Below, piece after piece: positions 6,167 to 13,871 of a stretch of DNA of 38,989 bases. The notes below the pieces were generated by a model. That model had not been told where the DNA came from. It saw nothing but the letters and a program-made list of their open reading frames with translations, and made no database searches. A program made the position numbers and the translations under genes. Position 1 is the first letter of the stretch; every line of letters starts with the position of its first letter. This DNA is from a virus: positions 1 through 38,989 of the IMG/VR virus record IMGVR_UViG_3300042691_024196. One strand, 5' to 3'.

Positions 6167-8157
6167 CTCATCTCATAGTGAGATTCAGCTTCACTTAAAT
6201 AATCAGATAATAGGTCATTAAAGTAACTGTCGTCCATATCAGGATAATATCTATCATCAGTATAAAATTTTGGTTTTTCAACATCTTCGTTAAAAATTAT
6301 TTCATTAAATACACATTCAACGTCATCGTCACAATTATCCATATAATCATCAATATATGCGTCATCAACTTCATTAAAGAATTTTTCAACATTTATATGT
6401 AATATCGCACCTTCATCATTCAATTTTTCTATTGTACCATATTGTTGTAGAGCATTTTTTAATCCATCATATAAATAATTCACATAAGCATCTGATTCTG
6501 CATTTGACACCGCACCAGTAATAGCTCTACGGATTTCATAATCTTCATCCCAATCTTCAATTAACTCTTCATTACTTTCTTCATCAAAACGTTCTTCACT
6601 AAAGTCAGGATTATCTTTCTGAGCTATATGTCTTAATAAATTACGTAATCTATTTTCATTTTCTTTATCAATACTATACGTTAAGGCCCCTCTCCAATCT
6701 ACATCATTATTATCCCATAACTCCCAAGCATCACCCGATAATATAGTTTCAAATAAAGTAACCTCAACGGTTCTTTCAATTTCACGACCTGCAGGTGATG
6801 TCATTTTTCTTTTATATCTTCTAAGTACAAAGTCACCATCAACATATTTTCCAATATCATCAACACTTAAATATAATGTTATATTATAATCAATTGCGGA
6901 TTTTTCAATTATACCCATATCCATTAACTTTCTTTGTAAACTTCGTGACCTAAATAAATCAGGTCTTTTTGTGTATATTTCTTTTATAACCGTATCAGGT
7001 AAATCAGTTAATTTAAAATCTCTATCTGAAGCATATTCGGAACCAAAACTTACAATAAGGTACTGACCATCGTCTTCAACAAAGAATAATGGTAATATGT
7101 AATTGTGATATTCTTCTTTTGGTTTTGAATTCTTTGGTCCTTTTAATTGGTATAATACACCGTCTCTACCAATTGATGCGGTTAAATGACTTTTATTGAT
7201 TGTATATTTACCACCAGGTAATTTTTTAGTTTCTCTTAATGAATAAAGATTGTTACTATAGGCCGTTCTACCACAGTGACCCATTCTTGAGCATTCTTCA
7301 GTTGAGTCGTTTGTTTCAAGGTCCACCCAATAAAAACCTTCACCATCTTCGTTTCGGAAATCTTTTATGATTGGGTGTTTTTCAACGTAGTTAATTTCAC
7401 CTCCACTTACACCTAATGAATCATGCCATTCTTTTGATTTTTGTAATAACTCATCTATTGAAAGATTTTTATACTCACCAAGATTACCATCTAAACCAAC
7501 TCGAATCCAATCCATTATTTCGGTTATTTTTCTACCGTAAACTAATCGTATTCTACCTGAATTTAATTTATCAATTGCATTTTGTCTGGTTAATTCAGGT
7601 TCAAGTCCTCTGTCTCTCCAACTTTCCATGTTGTGTAGTTGGAGGTCAATTATTTTATTTGCCATCCATACGGCAAGTGACCCACAAGTATTGGCTAAAT
7701 ATTCTGAATTTTCTTCATTCAAACCAACCTTATCAATTAGGATTTTCTTTTTAGAGGCTTCGTTAATAATCTCAGAGTCATGGATTGAGTTATAATCTCG
7801 TAACTGTTTTAGGATGGACTCTTGTAATCGTTCTTTTTTTAATTTTTCGTACCAAGGTTTGGTTTTTTCGTTATAGTTATCTAATGTTGAGGTTGATGTT
7901 GAAATGTGAACCCTATCACTTAATTCGGGTAGAAAGTCTTTAATGACACCACCTAATTTAGCTCTATGACTATGTAATATATCTGAATCTCCTAATTTAA
8001 AAGGTTTTTTCATTAAAAAAGTTATGTGAACATCATAACCTGAATAGTTATCAGGTACGACATCCACCGCGACTCCATAATAATCGTCAATATCTATTTT
8101 TTTAAGAAATCCTTTTATTAATAATTCAGCAGACTTTTCCCACTTGTTTACATTCAT
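6163..8157 (-). CDS. Large phage protein with MGHC...SLR motif (664 aa), possibly PcfJ-related
   Basis: Start supported by TATTTAT 4 nt upstream. N-terminal about 110 residues form an alpha/beta domain (YDVHITFLMKKPF). Around residues 285-360 there is CSRMGHCG, then LYSLRET, GGKYTIN and YQLKGPKNSKP. The order H-C ... SLR ... Q-x-KG-x-x-N resembles the core of PcfJ-like proteins found in phages and conjugative elements, whose biochemical role is unclear. The C-terminal third is very acidic with repeated DDY/DDAY stretches. Most likely late; function not known. Confidence 0.7.
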   Translation of the reverse strand: MNVNKWEKSAELLIKGFLKKIDIDDYYGVAVDVVPDNYSGYDVHITFLMKKPFKLGDSDILHSHRAKLGGVIKDFLPELSDRVHISTSTSTLDNYNEKTKPWYEKLKKERLQESILKQLRDYNSIHDSEIINEASKKKILIDKVGLNEENSEYLANTCGSLAVWMANKIIDLQLHNMESWRDRGLEPELTRQNAIDKLNSGRIRLVYGRKITEIMDWIRVGLDGNLGEYKNLSIDELLQKSKEWHDSLGVSGGEINYVEKHPIIKDFRNEDGEGFYWVDLETNDSTEECSRMGHCGRTAYSNNLYSLRETKKLPGGKYTINKSHLTASIGRDGVLYQLKGPKNSKPKEEYHNYILPLFFVEDDGQYLIVSFGSEYASDRDFKLTDLPDTVIKEIYTKRPDLFRSRSLQRKLMDMGIIEKSAIDYNITLYLSVDDIGKYVDGDFVLRRYKRKMTSPAGREIERTVEVTLFETILSGDAWELWDNNDVDWRGALTYSIDKENENRLRNLLRHIAQKDNPDFSEERFDEESNEELIEDWDEDYEIRRAITGAVSNAESDAYVNYLYDGLKNALQQYGTIEKLNDEGAILHINVEKFFNEVDDAYIDDYMDNCDDDVECVFNEIIFNEDVEKPKFYTDDRYYPDMDDSYFNDLLSDYLSEAESHYEMS

Positions 8158-8161
8158 ACTA

Positions 8162-8168
8162 ATAAATA
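8162..8168 (-). promoter_or_regulatory. TATTTAT start-proximal element, gap 4
   Basis: Minus-strand TATTTAT at 8162-8168, 4 nt before ATG at 8157. Confidence 0.6.
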
Positions 8169-8171
8169 CCG

Positions 8172-8543
8172 CTAAGATTTTAAATCTTGCACCATTATCA
8201 TGTATTGACTAACATCTTCAGGAGTTAAATAACCAAGAACATCATTTGTTATTTCAGTATCATAAGTTAAACTACCATCACTATCCAATATGGCCATTTC
8301 ATATAATCCTTCTCTACCTCCATAAGAGTAGTCATGTTTTACTACTGAAACCCCATACCCATTATCAAACATCATCACTCCAGCAACACCGTTATGAAAT
8401 GGTTTAAAATTTAAGTCCTCAAATGTTTTAATATCTAAACCCAATTCATAAATTAAATCAACAGGTCTCATACTTAAAACTTCACTAGCTTTAATGATAC
8501 CCATATCATTGGTAATCTTAAGTATTTTTTCAATATTTTTCAT
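8172..8543 (-). CDS. Conserved phage protein with HTH-like N-terminus (123 aa)
   Basis: N-terminal 38 residues (ILKITNDMGIIKASEVLSM, then LIYELGLDI) look like a helix-turn-helix of the type G-x3-A-x2-L. The same pattern begins the protein at 12627-13178. Residues about 60-123 carry GYGVSVVKHDYSYGG, LYEMAILDSDG, YDTEITNDVLGYLTPEDV; this second domain is common in phages from memory, with no known function. Its ATG overlaps the stop of the 42-residue membrane protein (ATGA), placing it at the end of the 11667-8172 operon. Confidence 0.78.
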   Translation of the reverse strand: MKNIEKILKITNDMGIIKASEVLSMRPVDLIYELGLDIKTFEDLNFKPFHNGVAGVMMFDNGYGVSVVKHDYSYGGREGLYEMAILDSDGSLTYDTEITNDVLGYLTPEDVSQYMIMVQDLKS

Positions 8544-8668
8544 TCTTCTTCGTTATCTAATTCTTCAGCCAAGACATGTAACATAAACCCTGGCAAACAT
8601 AATACCAATGGTATTATCAACAAAAGTACTGAAATTATTTTAATACCCCAATAAAAAATTTTTTTCAT
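8540..8668 (-). CDS. Micro-gene: single-pass membrane protein (42 aa)
   Basis: Starts MKKIFYWG, has one long hydrophobic helix (IISVLLLIIPLVLCLPGFML) and an acidic tail (AEELDNEEE). Both ends overlap neighbours by ATGA junctions (upstream gene stop at 8665, downstream start at 8543), which is good evidence that this short frame is translated. Predicted inner-membrane protein. Such phage micropeptides can be antiholins or host-membrane effectors; nothing here decides. Confidence 0.7.
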   Translation of the reverse strand: MKKIFYWGIKIISVLLLIIPLVLCLPGFMLHVLAEELDNEEE

Positions 8669-8811
8669 TTTTCAGATTCAATTTCAATTTCTTTCTTAGT
8701 TTTTTTCTTCTCGTTAACTTCAAGATAGATAGGAATTTTCACATACTCAGGAGTAATTTGGTCCATACCAACTCCAACACAAACTTCAATATACTTTACT
8801 TCGTTGTCCAT
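8665..8811 (-). CDS. Micro-gene: small charged protein (48 aa)
   Basis: Starts MDNEVKYIEVCVGVG and ends in a Lys/Glu-rich tail (KKKTKKEIEIESEK). Its stop overlaps the next start in an ATGA junction and it begins 2 nt after the preceding gene's stop, so it fits exactly into the leftward operon. No family recognised. Confidence 0.65.
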   Translation of the reverse strand: MDNEVKYIEVCVGVGMDQITPEYVKIPIYLEVNEKKKTKKEIEIESEK

Positions 8812-8812
8812 A

Positions 8813-9067
8813 TTATTTTTTATTTACAATTGCATTTTTTAATGTGTTAATTAAAACACCCAATTCATTAGAATCATGAAATCTAACTAATGGGTCAGTG
8901 TTGAAAAATTCAACGTACCATTCTCCATTTTTTATCTCTTCATTTGTTGGTGTAATAAAAGTTAAACCATCAACAATATCAAGGACATAATAATAAGTTT
9001 CATCCTCATCATATTCTTTTAATTCCTCACTTTTAAAACCCAATAATATTAAATCTCTTTCTGTCAT
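8813..9067 (-). CDS. Conserved small acidic phage protein (84 aa)
   Basis: Pattern: MTERDLILLGF, ETYYYVLDIVDGLTFITPTN, EWYVEFFNTDPLVRF, ending in a helix (ELGVLINTLKNAIV). From memory, this 'LLxLGF...YYxLDI...FxxxxxLxxLIxxL' small protein occurs in many phages without known function. ATGA overlap with the lipoprotein gene upstream. Confidence 0.75.
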   Translation of the reverse strand: MTERDLILLGFKSEELKEYDEDETYYYVLDIVDGLTFITPTNEEIKNGEWYVEFFNTDPLVRFHDSNELGVLINTLKNAIVNKK

Positions 9068-9312
9068 TTTACAAGTTTTACTTTCTTAACAATTCCTTTT
9101 TTATCTGTTTTATACTTTATTCTAAAAGAATCTTCGTATGTGTACTCACCCTCTTCAAAATTTAAACAATACCATTCACAACTATCGTGATGATAAAGAT
9201 GAACATGTAATTTTTCAAGATACTCACAACGTTCATATGATATATCTTTATATTTCCAATTAGAACAACTAACTAAAAATAGACTTAAAAAAAATAAAAA
9301 CTTTGTTGTCAT
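9064..9312 (-). CDS. Small lipoprotein (82 aa)
   Basis: Type II signal peptide: MTTKFLFFLSLFLVSC with the predicted lipidated Cys at residue 16. The mature part has four further Cys/His-rich positions (ERCEYLEKLHVHLYHHD, SCEWYC), which could form disulphides or bind a metal; this is inference. C-terminus basic. Inside the operon from 11667; no own promoter seen. Second lipoprotein in the window after 3857. Confidence 0.8.
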   Translation of the reverse strand: MTTKFLFFLSLFLVSCSNWKYKDISYERCEYLEKLHVHLYHHDSCEWYCLNFEEGEYTYEDSFRIKYKTDKKGIVKKVKLVK

Positions 9313-9315
9313 AAA

Positions 9316-9591
9316 TCAATTATCAGAATAAAAATCATTACCAGAACCTTTAACATATTGAACCGAGTTACCTGACGGTGTATGTAATTCGACAAACATT
9401 GGTTTACCTGTATACAAACAAAGTTCAAATTCATGGTACCTTGGTTTCATTGAAAGTAGTAGTGTTCTTTCTGGTCCTAACACTTTTAAATTAACTTCGT
9501 CTAATGATAAATCGTTATCAATGTTAATCTTAATACAATGTTCAGATGTTGCTTCAGCTTTAAGGTCTTGTAAAACAGGTTTTGTGTGCAT
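9316..9591 (-). CDS. Phage protein (91 aa), unknown function
   Basis: A compact beta-rich protein (KINIDNDLSLDEVNLKVLGPE, split; FELCLYTGKPMFVELHTPSG). No signal peptide, no membrane segment, no catalytic motif. Its start follows the stop of the 55-residue micro-gene by one nt, and it lies 3 nt ahead of the lipoprotein start. Confidence 0.7.
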   Translation of the reverse strand: MHTKPVLQDLKAEATSEHCIKINIDNDLSLDEVNLKVLGPERTLLLSMKPRYHEFELCLYTGKPMFVELHTPSGNSVQYVKGSGNDFYSDN

Positions 9592-9592
9592 C

Positions 9593-9760
9593 TTATCCTT
9601 TTTTAATTAAATATACCGCGATTTTTCCTTCATATCTGTCAAGGTAAGCGTTTGTTCCAAGTTCAATATGTAAAGGGACCATTTTTTCAATCTCATATCC
9701 TATATCCAACCAAGATTGTACCTCATCTTGTTTATTCGTAATTATAAATATTTTTTCCAT
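9593..9760 (-). CDS. Micro-gene (55 aa)
   Basis: Starts MEKIFIITNKQDEVQSWLDIG and ends YLIKKG. It begins one nt after the stop of the nucleotidyltransferase gene (TGATATG) and ends one nt before the next start, so it fills the gap exactly. The N-terminus IFIITN resembles the (I/L)-x-E tag but lacks the glutamate and has no TATTTAT element, so I do not count it as tagged. Function unknown. Confidence 0.65.
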   Translation of the reverse strand: MEKIFIITNKQDEVQSWLDIGYEIEKMVPLHIELGTNAYLDRYEGKIAVYLIKKG

Positions 9761-9761
9761 A

Positions 9762-10496
9762 TCATTGTTCCATTGTTGGTTTTAACCACATTAATTTATT
9801 TTCAAAAATATATCTCTTAAGTGTTGGGTAATCCTGTAGGGTTTCCAACGTGTGCATAGTATCATGTTTAAAACACTTTAACAATTCTTCACGAATTCTT
9901 TCTGAAGATACGACACCCATCTTTTTTTCATAGTTATAGTTGTTGATGTGGTAGTCTAAATATTTTAAACTAAATCCTTTGGTAATTGCAAAACGAATTG
10001 CTCTTAAAATACGAAGAGGGTCATCATTAAATGTTACATCAGTTTCTAATGGTGTTCTTAACACTCCGTCCTCCAAATCTTTTGCGCCATTAAAAAAGTC
10101 GATAATAGTACCATCTTCATCTTTAGCAAGAGCGTTCAGCGTAAAATCTCTACGTTCTAAATCATCGTATAGTGTCCCAGGAATTACAATAGGTGTTCGA
10201 GTACCTTCAACATACCCAATCTCTTTTCGAGCCATAACAAAATCGGCGACCCCTTGATACTTGTGGTCTTTAGGAAATTTAGCTCTAATAGTAAAACAGT
10301 CGGGGGTTGATAGGAATATTTCAAACTTCTCATTATGTAAGTAAGACTCAAGTATTACAAACATTTCGTGAGCGGTTTTGTATTTTTCTAATAGGTTTTT
10401 GTTAGGAACCGCAACGTAGTCCACGTCTTTAGATTGGAGACCTAAAATCTCGTCTCTAACTTTCCCACCTACTTCGTAAAACTTAAATAAACTCAT
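9762..10496 (-). CDS. cca: tRNA nucleotidyltransferase / poly(A) polymerase family protein, compact (244 aa)
   Basis: Class II nucleotidyltransferase motifs in order: GGKVRD (10-15), catalytic aspartates in KDVDYV (24 and 26), RRDFTLNALA (about 114-123) and DDPLRILRAIRF (about 158-169). The family adds CCA to tRNA 3' ends or A-tails to RNA. At 244 residues it keeps the catalytic head and neck but lacks the long C-terminal body (and any HD domain) of cellular CCA enzymes of about 400 residues. No tRNA is seen in this window. It overlaps the upstream gene by one nt (TAATG). Role: tRNA repair or maturation, or another nucleotidyl transfer. Confidence 0.88.
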   Translation of the reverse strand: MSLFKFYEVGGKVRDEILGLQSKDVDYVAVPNKNLLEKYKTAHEMFVILESYLHNEKFEIFLSTPDCFTIRAKFPKDHKYQGVADFVMARKEIGYVEGTRTPIVIPGTLYDDLERRDFTLNALAKDEDGTIIDFFNGAKDLEDGVLRTPLETDVTFNDDPLRILRAIRFAITKGFSLKYLDYHINNYNYEKKMGVVSSERIREELLKCFKHDTMHTLETLQDYPTLKRYIFENKLMWLKPTMEQ

Positions 10497-11083
10497 TAAA
10501 ACAAATTTAAGATTTTTTCTTTAATATTCCTAACAATTCCTTTCTTTTTTGTTACAGGAATTACATAATCAGATTTTTCCATGAAGATTGAGCCTCCATA
10601 TAGAGCTCTACTCATTTTTTCATTATACTCTTTCTCTTCTTTTCTCATTTTTTCTCTAAAGTAACTAATAATCTTTTTATGTTTTTCTTCAGAATAATTA
10701 GGTTTAGGCCCAAATGGTGTCCTTCTATCCCATCCCCAATATGCCAAGTCGTAGTAAGTACACTTATGAATTCTTGTACCCTCTTCAACTTTAATTTCAA
10801 AATTCTCTACATCTGATAAATCAAAAAAATCCATAACTTGTTCAACTGTATGATAAACTTGGTCCATAAGGATTTCAGGATTAATGTACCTACCTGTTCT
10901 AACATAAAGATAATATTGACTCTTAGGCTGGTAGCATCTAAATTCACAAAAAGGTCTATGTATATCAGTATTATCTAAAATTATGTTTAATATACTGTTT
11001 AATAATATAGTTCTTTTATCATATGTGTGGGGGTGTTTAAGTTCCCTTGTAGTTATATGTTCTAACATTAATTGATTTCTCAT
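10496..11083 (-). CDS. Phage protein (195 aa), unknown function
   Basis: Soluble, mostly charged protein with a Tyr-rich central part (CYQPKSQYYLYVRTGRY; YYDLAYWGWDRR) and a basic helical C-terminus (KKKGIVRNIKEKILNLF). No motif recognised. It is coupled on both sides: ATGA with the primase-like gene upstream and TAATG with the nucleotidyltransferase downstream, which suggests a related RNA/DNA role, but only by context. Confidence 0.72.
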   Translation of the reverse strand: MRNQLMLEHITTRELKHPHTYDKRTILLNSILNIILDNTDIHRPFCEFRCYQPKSQYYLYVRTGRYINPEILMDQVYHTVEQVMDFFDLSDVENFEIKVEEGTRIHKCTYYDLAYWGWDRRTPFGPKPNYSEEKHKKIISYFREKMRKEEKEYNEKMSRALYGGSIFMEKSDYVIPVTKKKGIVRNIKEKILNLF

Positions 11084-11667
11084 GGTATATATAAAACTGT
11101 TGGGTTTTTCTTTTGGATATCAATGTCAGGGTATTTCTCACTAAATGTTTTAGCGTCAAACTTACCTGTAATTAAATGATAACCATTCTTTGTTGGTAAT
11201 ACCGACTCAATTTTTGGTCCTTCAGGTTTGAGATAGTTTATGAATTGAGATAGTTCGGTAACCGCATGCCAATCCGTACAATCAATATCCACTATCCACC
11301 TTTTTTCTTGTGTTTTAATTTGACCAACAACTGAATCAAATAATCCTTTTTGATTTGATACACCGTCCCTAATACGTTCAGCAAGAATTGCTAGCATATT
11401 TAATGAAACATCTTTATGGTTTTGTTTTTGGACATGAATATATGCACGAGCGTTAAAAATTTCACAAAGTTGTTTAATCTCATCATATCTTTTTTCTAAA
11501 TATGGAATGGAATCAACACAATAAGTTTTAATGGTTCTTACTGATTGGTGATTATCTCTCTCACCTTCAGGTTGGTCCTTCTTTCGTTTAAATACGTATA
11601 ACATATAGAAGTCACCAGGGTGTGAAAAATTCAATAACGGTTTTATTAAATCTATGTTGTCTATCAT
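11080..11667 (-). CDS. Phage protein (195 aa), possibly primase-polymerase-like
   Basis: The start at 11667 (MIDNIDLIKPLLNF) follows from a perfect host promoter whose -7 box ends 4 nt before ATG; the longer frame uses a TTG start upstream of the promoter. Motifs: RWIVDIDCTDWH (about 130-141), LPTKNGYHLITGKFD and a final NPTVLYIP. The acidic DID followed by a G-Y-H strand recalls archaeo-eukaryotic primase/PrimPol-like folds, but the match is weak and may be misleading. First gene of the leftward operon ending at 8172. Confidence 0.65.
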   Translation of the reverse strand: MIDNIDLIKPLLNFSHPGDFYMLYVFKRKKDQPEGERDNHQSVRTIKTYCVDSIPYLEKRYDEIKQLCEIFNARAYIHVQKQNHKDVSLNMLAILAERIRDGVSNQKGLFDSVVGQIKTQEKRWIVDIDCTDWHAVTELSQFINYLKPEGPKIESVLPTKNGYHLITGKFDAKTFSEKYPDIDIQKKNPTVLYIP

Positions 11668-11671
11668 ATCG

Positions 11672-11701
11672 CAAATATATTTAATTATTACCAAATAACA
11701 A
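11672..11701 (-). promoter_or_regulatory. Host-type promoter TTG-N19-TATATTTG (perfect), leaderless
   Basis: Minus strand: TTG at 11699-11701, 19 nt, TATATTTG at 11672-11679, then only 4 nt to ATG at 11667. A -7 box this close predicts transcription start at or next to the A of ATG. Confidence 0.7.
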
Positions 11702-11711
11702 AATCTGATTA

Positions 11712-11723
11712 TATTTATTTTAT
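11712..11723 (+). promoter_or_regulatory. TATTTAT start-proximal element, gap 5
   Basis: TATTTAT at 11712-11718, 5 nt, ATG at 11724. Confidence 0.6.
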
Positions 11724-12110
11724 ATGAAATATATAATTACAGAGTCCAAAATTAAAGAAACTATTTTTAATTACTTGGATGATTCACCTTTATTTAAAAA
11801 TGTTGAAGAGCATAGGTCGGGTTATCCTGCAGCAGTGAAAGAGTTCTTCCAAACAGTTGAGTGGGGTGATGACATAGACCCTGATTATGACCATGTATTT
11901 ACAATCTATAGGGACCCTGAGTCATATGAGTGGATGAATGGGATTGAGTGTCCTTATTCACCTAATTATTTTCCGTTAATAGAACTGGACACTAATTATG
12001 TATATAATCCTTTATCAAATTTATTTACAGAAGAAAATGTTAAACAATATGTAAAGGATTGGATAAACAATAAATTTGGTTTAAACGCCAACCATTTAGA
12101 ACCTAATTAA
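11724..12110 (+). CDS. Tagged phage protein (128 aa), paralogue of 14276-14653
   Basis: MKYIITESKIKETIFNYLDD: (I/L)-x-E tag (ITE, 5-7). The whole protein parallels the one at 14276: same N-terminal helix, acidic middle with a Pro/Tyr-rich segment (CPYSPNYFPLIEL), and the same C-terminal signature (WINNKFGLNANHL versus WFNNRTGLEAKNI). Two diverged copies of one family in one window. Function unknown; predicted packaged late protein. Followed one nt later by the next gene. Confidence 0.8.
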   Translation: MKYIITESKIKETIFNYLDDSPLFKNVEEHRSGYPAAVKEFFQTVEWGDDIDPDYDHVFTIYRDPESYEWMNGIECPYSPNYFPLIELDTNYVYNPLSNLFTEENVKQYVKDWINNKFGLNANHLEPN

Positions 12111-12111
12111 T

Positions 12112-12624
12112 ATGACTGACAAATCACAATTAGAAAATTTAAAAGATGTCCAATTATTCTATCTATTAAAATCAGTTGGTAATGAACATCATTCAGGAAT
12201 CGAGGATATTGTTATTGACCGAAATATAATGGAGGATTCTAGTTTTCATGATTCTTGTGATAGTGCAGGTAGACTTATGGGGTTAGACATGGAGTACCCA
12301 ACAGATTATAATTATATTGCCGCAACTATCAAACTAAATCCTGATTATGATTTTGATACTAACAGACCATCAGGTCCTTTACAAAGACCCAAAGGAAATA
12401 TATATTCATACGAAATTTCTGAATTTAGAATAGAACATGTAAGAAGAGATTACCGACATGAGATTATATCTTACTCAAAAGATTTAATAATATCAACAGT
12501 AGAGGATATGTTAAGTCAAGGTTCACTTGATATTTATGAGGGATTAGAAACAGGTGAAGATAATTACGATGGTGAAACCGTTGATGAAAAAATAGATAAA
12601 GATTCGATTAGAATTGTTAGATAA
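12112..12624 (+). CDS. Phage protein (170 aa), unknown function
   Basis: Acidic soluble protein. Contains DCSDSAGRL-like turn (SCDSAGRLMGLDMEYP), YNYIAATIKLNPDYDFD and a helical C-terminal half ending in an acidic DGETVDEKID tail. No recognised motif. Starts one nt after the stop of the tagged gene (TAATATG) and is therefore probably cotranslated with it. Confidence 0.72.
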   Translation: MTDKSQLENLKDVQLFYLLKSVGNEHHSGIEDIVIDRNIMEDSSFHDSCDSAGRLMGLDMEYPTDYNYIAATIKLNPDYDFDTNRPSGPLQRPKGNIYSYEISEFRIEHVRRDYRHEIISYSKDLIISTVEDMLSQGSLDIYEGLETGEDNYDGETVDEKIDKDSIRIVR

Positions 12625-12626
12625 AT

Positions 12627-13178
12627 TTAATTTTCAATAGTTTCTTCTCTTATTTTATCTAAAAATATTCTATTCAAAATATAATATACATTAGGTAAAT
12701 AAAAATCTCTATACCAAACTAATAAATGTTCTAGATTACGGAACTTAGTTATTGATTTAAGTTGTTCAAAATATTCACCCATCATTTCCTTATCAATCAT
12801 TGTTTTACCATCTTTTGTGACGGTATAATAAATAGCCTCCACAGGTGTGTAATCGGAACCATCCCAAAAAGGAGTGGCATAACAAGCGTACTTCTCGTGA
12901 TATTCGGCATCATCACCATAAAAATCCGTTGGTGAATCCAACCTCCATTCAAATGTTCCATTAAATCTATCAACCATTATTTCATATTCCCTGTATACAT
13001 CAGGTAACTTACCCAAATTAAATAAGTCATATAAAAGTTGATTAGCTAAAATATAGTCAATAGGTATATTAAGTTCTACAACTAGTTCAACTTGTGTTAA
13101 ACCCAACATTTTAGCTGCTCCACGTAATCCACGCTCATCAACCAACAATCTTAATCGTTTTTTCCTATCTTCGCTCAT
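12627..13178 (-). CDS. Phage protein with HTH-like N-terminus (183 aa)
   Basis: Start at 13178 (MSEDRKKRLRLL) is fixed by TATTTAT 5 nt upstream; the longer frame would run into the divergent gene. Residues about 8-40 (LVDERGLRGAAKMLGLTQ, then LVVELNIPI) form a helix-turn-helix-like unit matching the N-terminus of the 8172-8543 protein. The remaining 140 residues are aromatic-rich (FEWRLDSPTDFYGDD; YATPFWDGSDY) and unrecognised. Possibly DNA binding; not shown. Confidence 0.72.
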   Translation of the reverse strand: MSEDRKKRLRLLVDERGLRGAAKMLGLTQVELVVELNIPIDYILANQLLYDLFNLGKLPDVYREYEIMVDRFNGTFEWRLDSPTDFYGDDAEYHEKYACYATPFWDGSDYTPVEAIYYTVTKDGKTMIDKEMMGEYFEQLKSITKFRNLEHLLVWYRDFYLPNVYYILNRIFLDKIREETIEN

Positions 13179-13183
13179 TAATA

Positions 13184-13190
13184 ATAAATA
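13184..13190 (-). promoter_or_regulatory. TATTTAT start-proximal element, gap 5 (divergent pair)
   Basis: Minus-strand TATTTAT at 13184-13190, 5 nt before ATG at 13178; back to back with the plus-strand copy at 13195-13201. Confidence 0.6.
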
Positions 13191-13194
13191 TAAG

Positions 13195-13201
13195 TATTTA
13201 T
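13195..13201 (+). promoter_or_regulatory. TATTTAT start-proximal element, gap 4 (divergent pair)
   Basis: TATTTAT at 13195-13201, 4 nt before ATG at 13206. Only 27 nt separate the two divergent start codons. Confidence 0.6.
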
Positions 13202-13205
13202 GAAT

Positions 13206-13871
13206 ATGAGACATGAGATTAAATTCTATTTGACCAAATATTTAAAACCAAAATATAATTTTCATGGGGTTTATTTATATCCCGACCCTCAACTTGAATC
13301 GGGTACTCTTTGGTGGGACATCGAAAACCCTAATAATTTATCATATAGTATAGATTGTTTAAGGGGTTACGTGTGGGATATTTTCGATGATTATTGTAAA
13401 CTAACTGATAGTTCAAATACTTTGTTTAGAGAATACCATATAAAAATGGCCCGTTTCAGTGTACCAGATAATCATTATTATTTAAATCGTGAAGATGAGA
13501 AAGAATTAACTAATAGAATGTACTCTATTAATAAAATTGATTTTAAAGGATTTTATGCTGATATTCAATGTGATTGGTTCACTATTAGACCTCAAGAAGA
13601 TTTTTATATTGAGATTGGGATGAGGTTTATGAAATGTATCGATAAGAAAACAGGTCATGTTTATACTCAAGATGAATTAGGACCTAATGGCGGTGTATTA
13701 AATAAAGTATTTGAAGATGATAATTTTATTAATGATTATGAATACACACTTTTTAACCCAATGAATTCATATATTATAGGTAACCCTTTATTGTTTGATA
13801 ATTCATATATGTACATAACCAACAGTATTTACCCTTTAGATAAACGTGGTAGACAACTTAAGATTTGGTAG
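13206..13871 (+). CDS. Phage protein (221 aa), paralogue of 15942-16562
   Basis: Start at 13206 (MRHEIKFYLTKYL) set by TATTTAT; an ATG 6 nt earlier overlaps the element itself. Residues 5-65 align by eye with the minus-strand protein at 15942-16562: FYLTKYLKP / FYIKFLKGS, then HGVYLYP / NGVKIIP, then ENPNNLSYS / DNPDDVSYS and LRGYVWDI / LKGWITES. The remainder diverges. Function unknown. The 3' end overlaps the convergent gene by 14 nt. Confidence 0.72.
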   Translation: MRHEIKFYLTKYLKPKYNFHGVYLYPDPQLESGTLWWDIENPNNLSYSIDCLRGYVWDIFDDYCKLTDSSNTLFREYHIKMARFSVPDNHYYLNREDEKELTNRMYSINKIDFKGFYADIQCDWFTIRPQEDFYIEIGMRFMKCIDKKTGHVYTQDELGPNGGVLNKVFEDDNFINDYEYTLFNPMNSYIIGNPLLFDNSYMYITNSIYPLDKRGRQLKIW

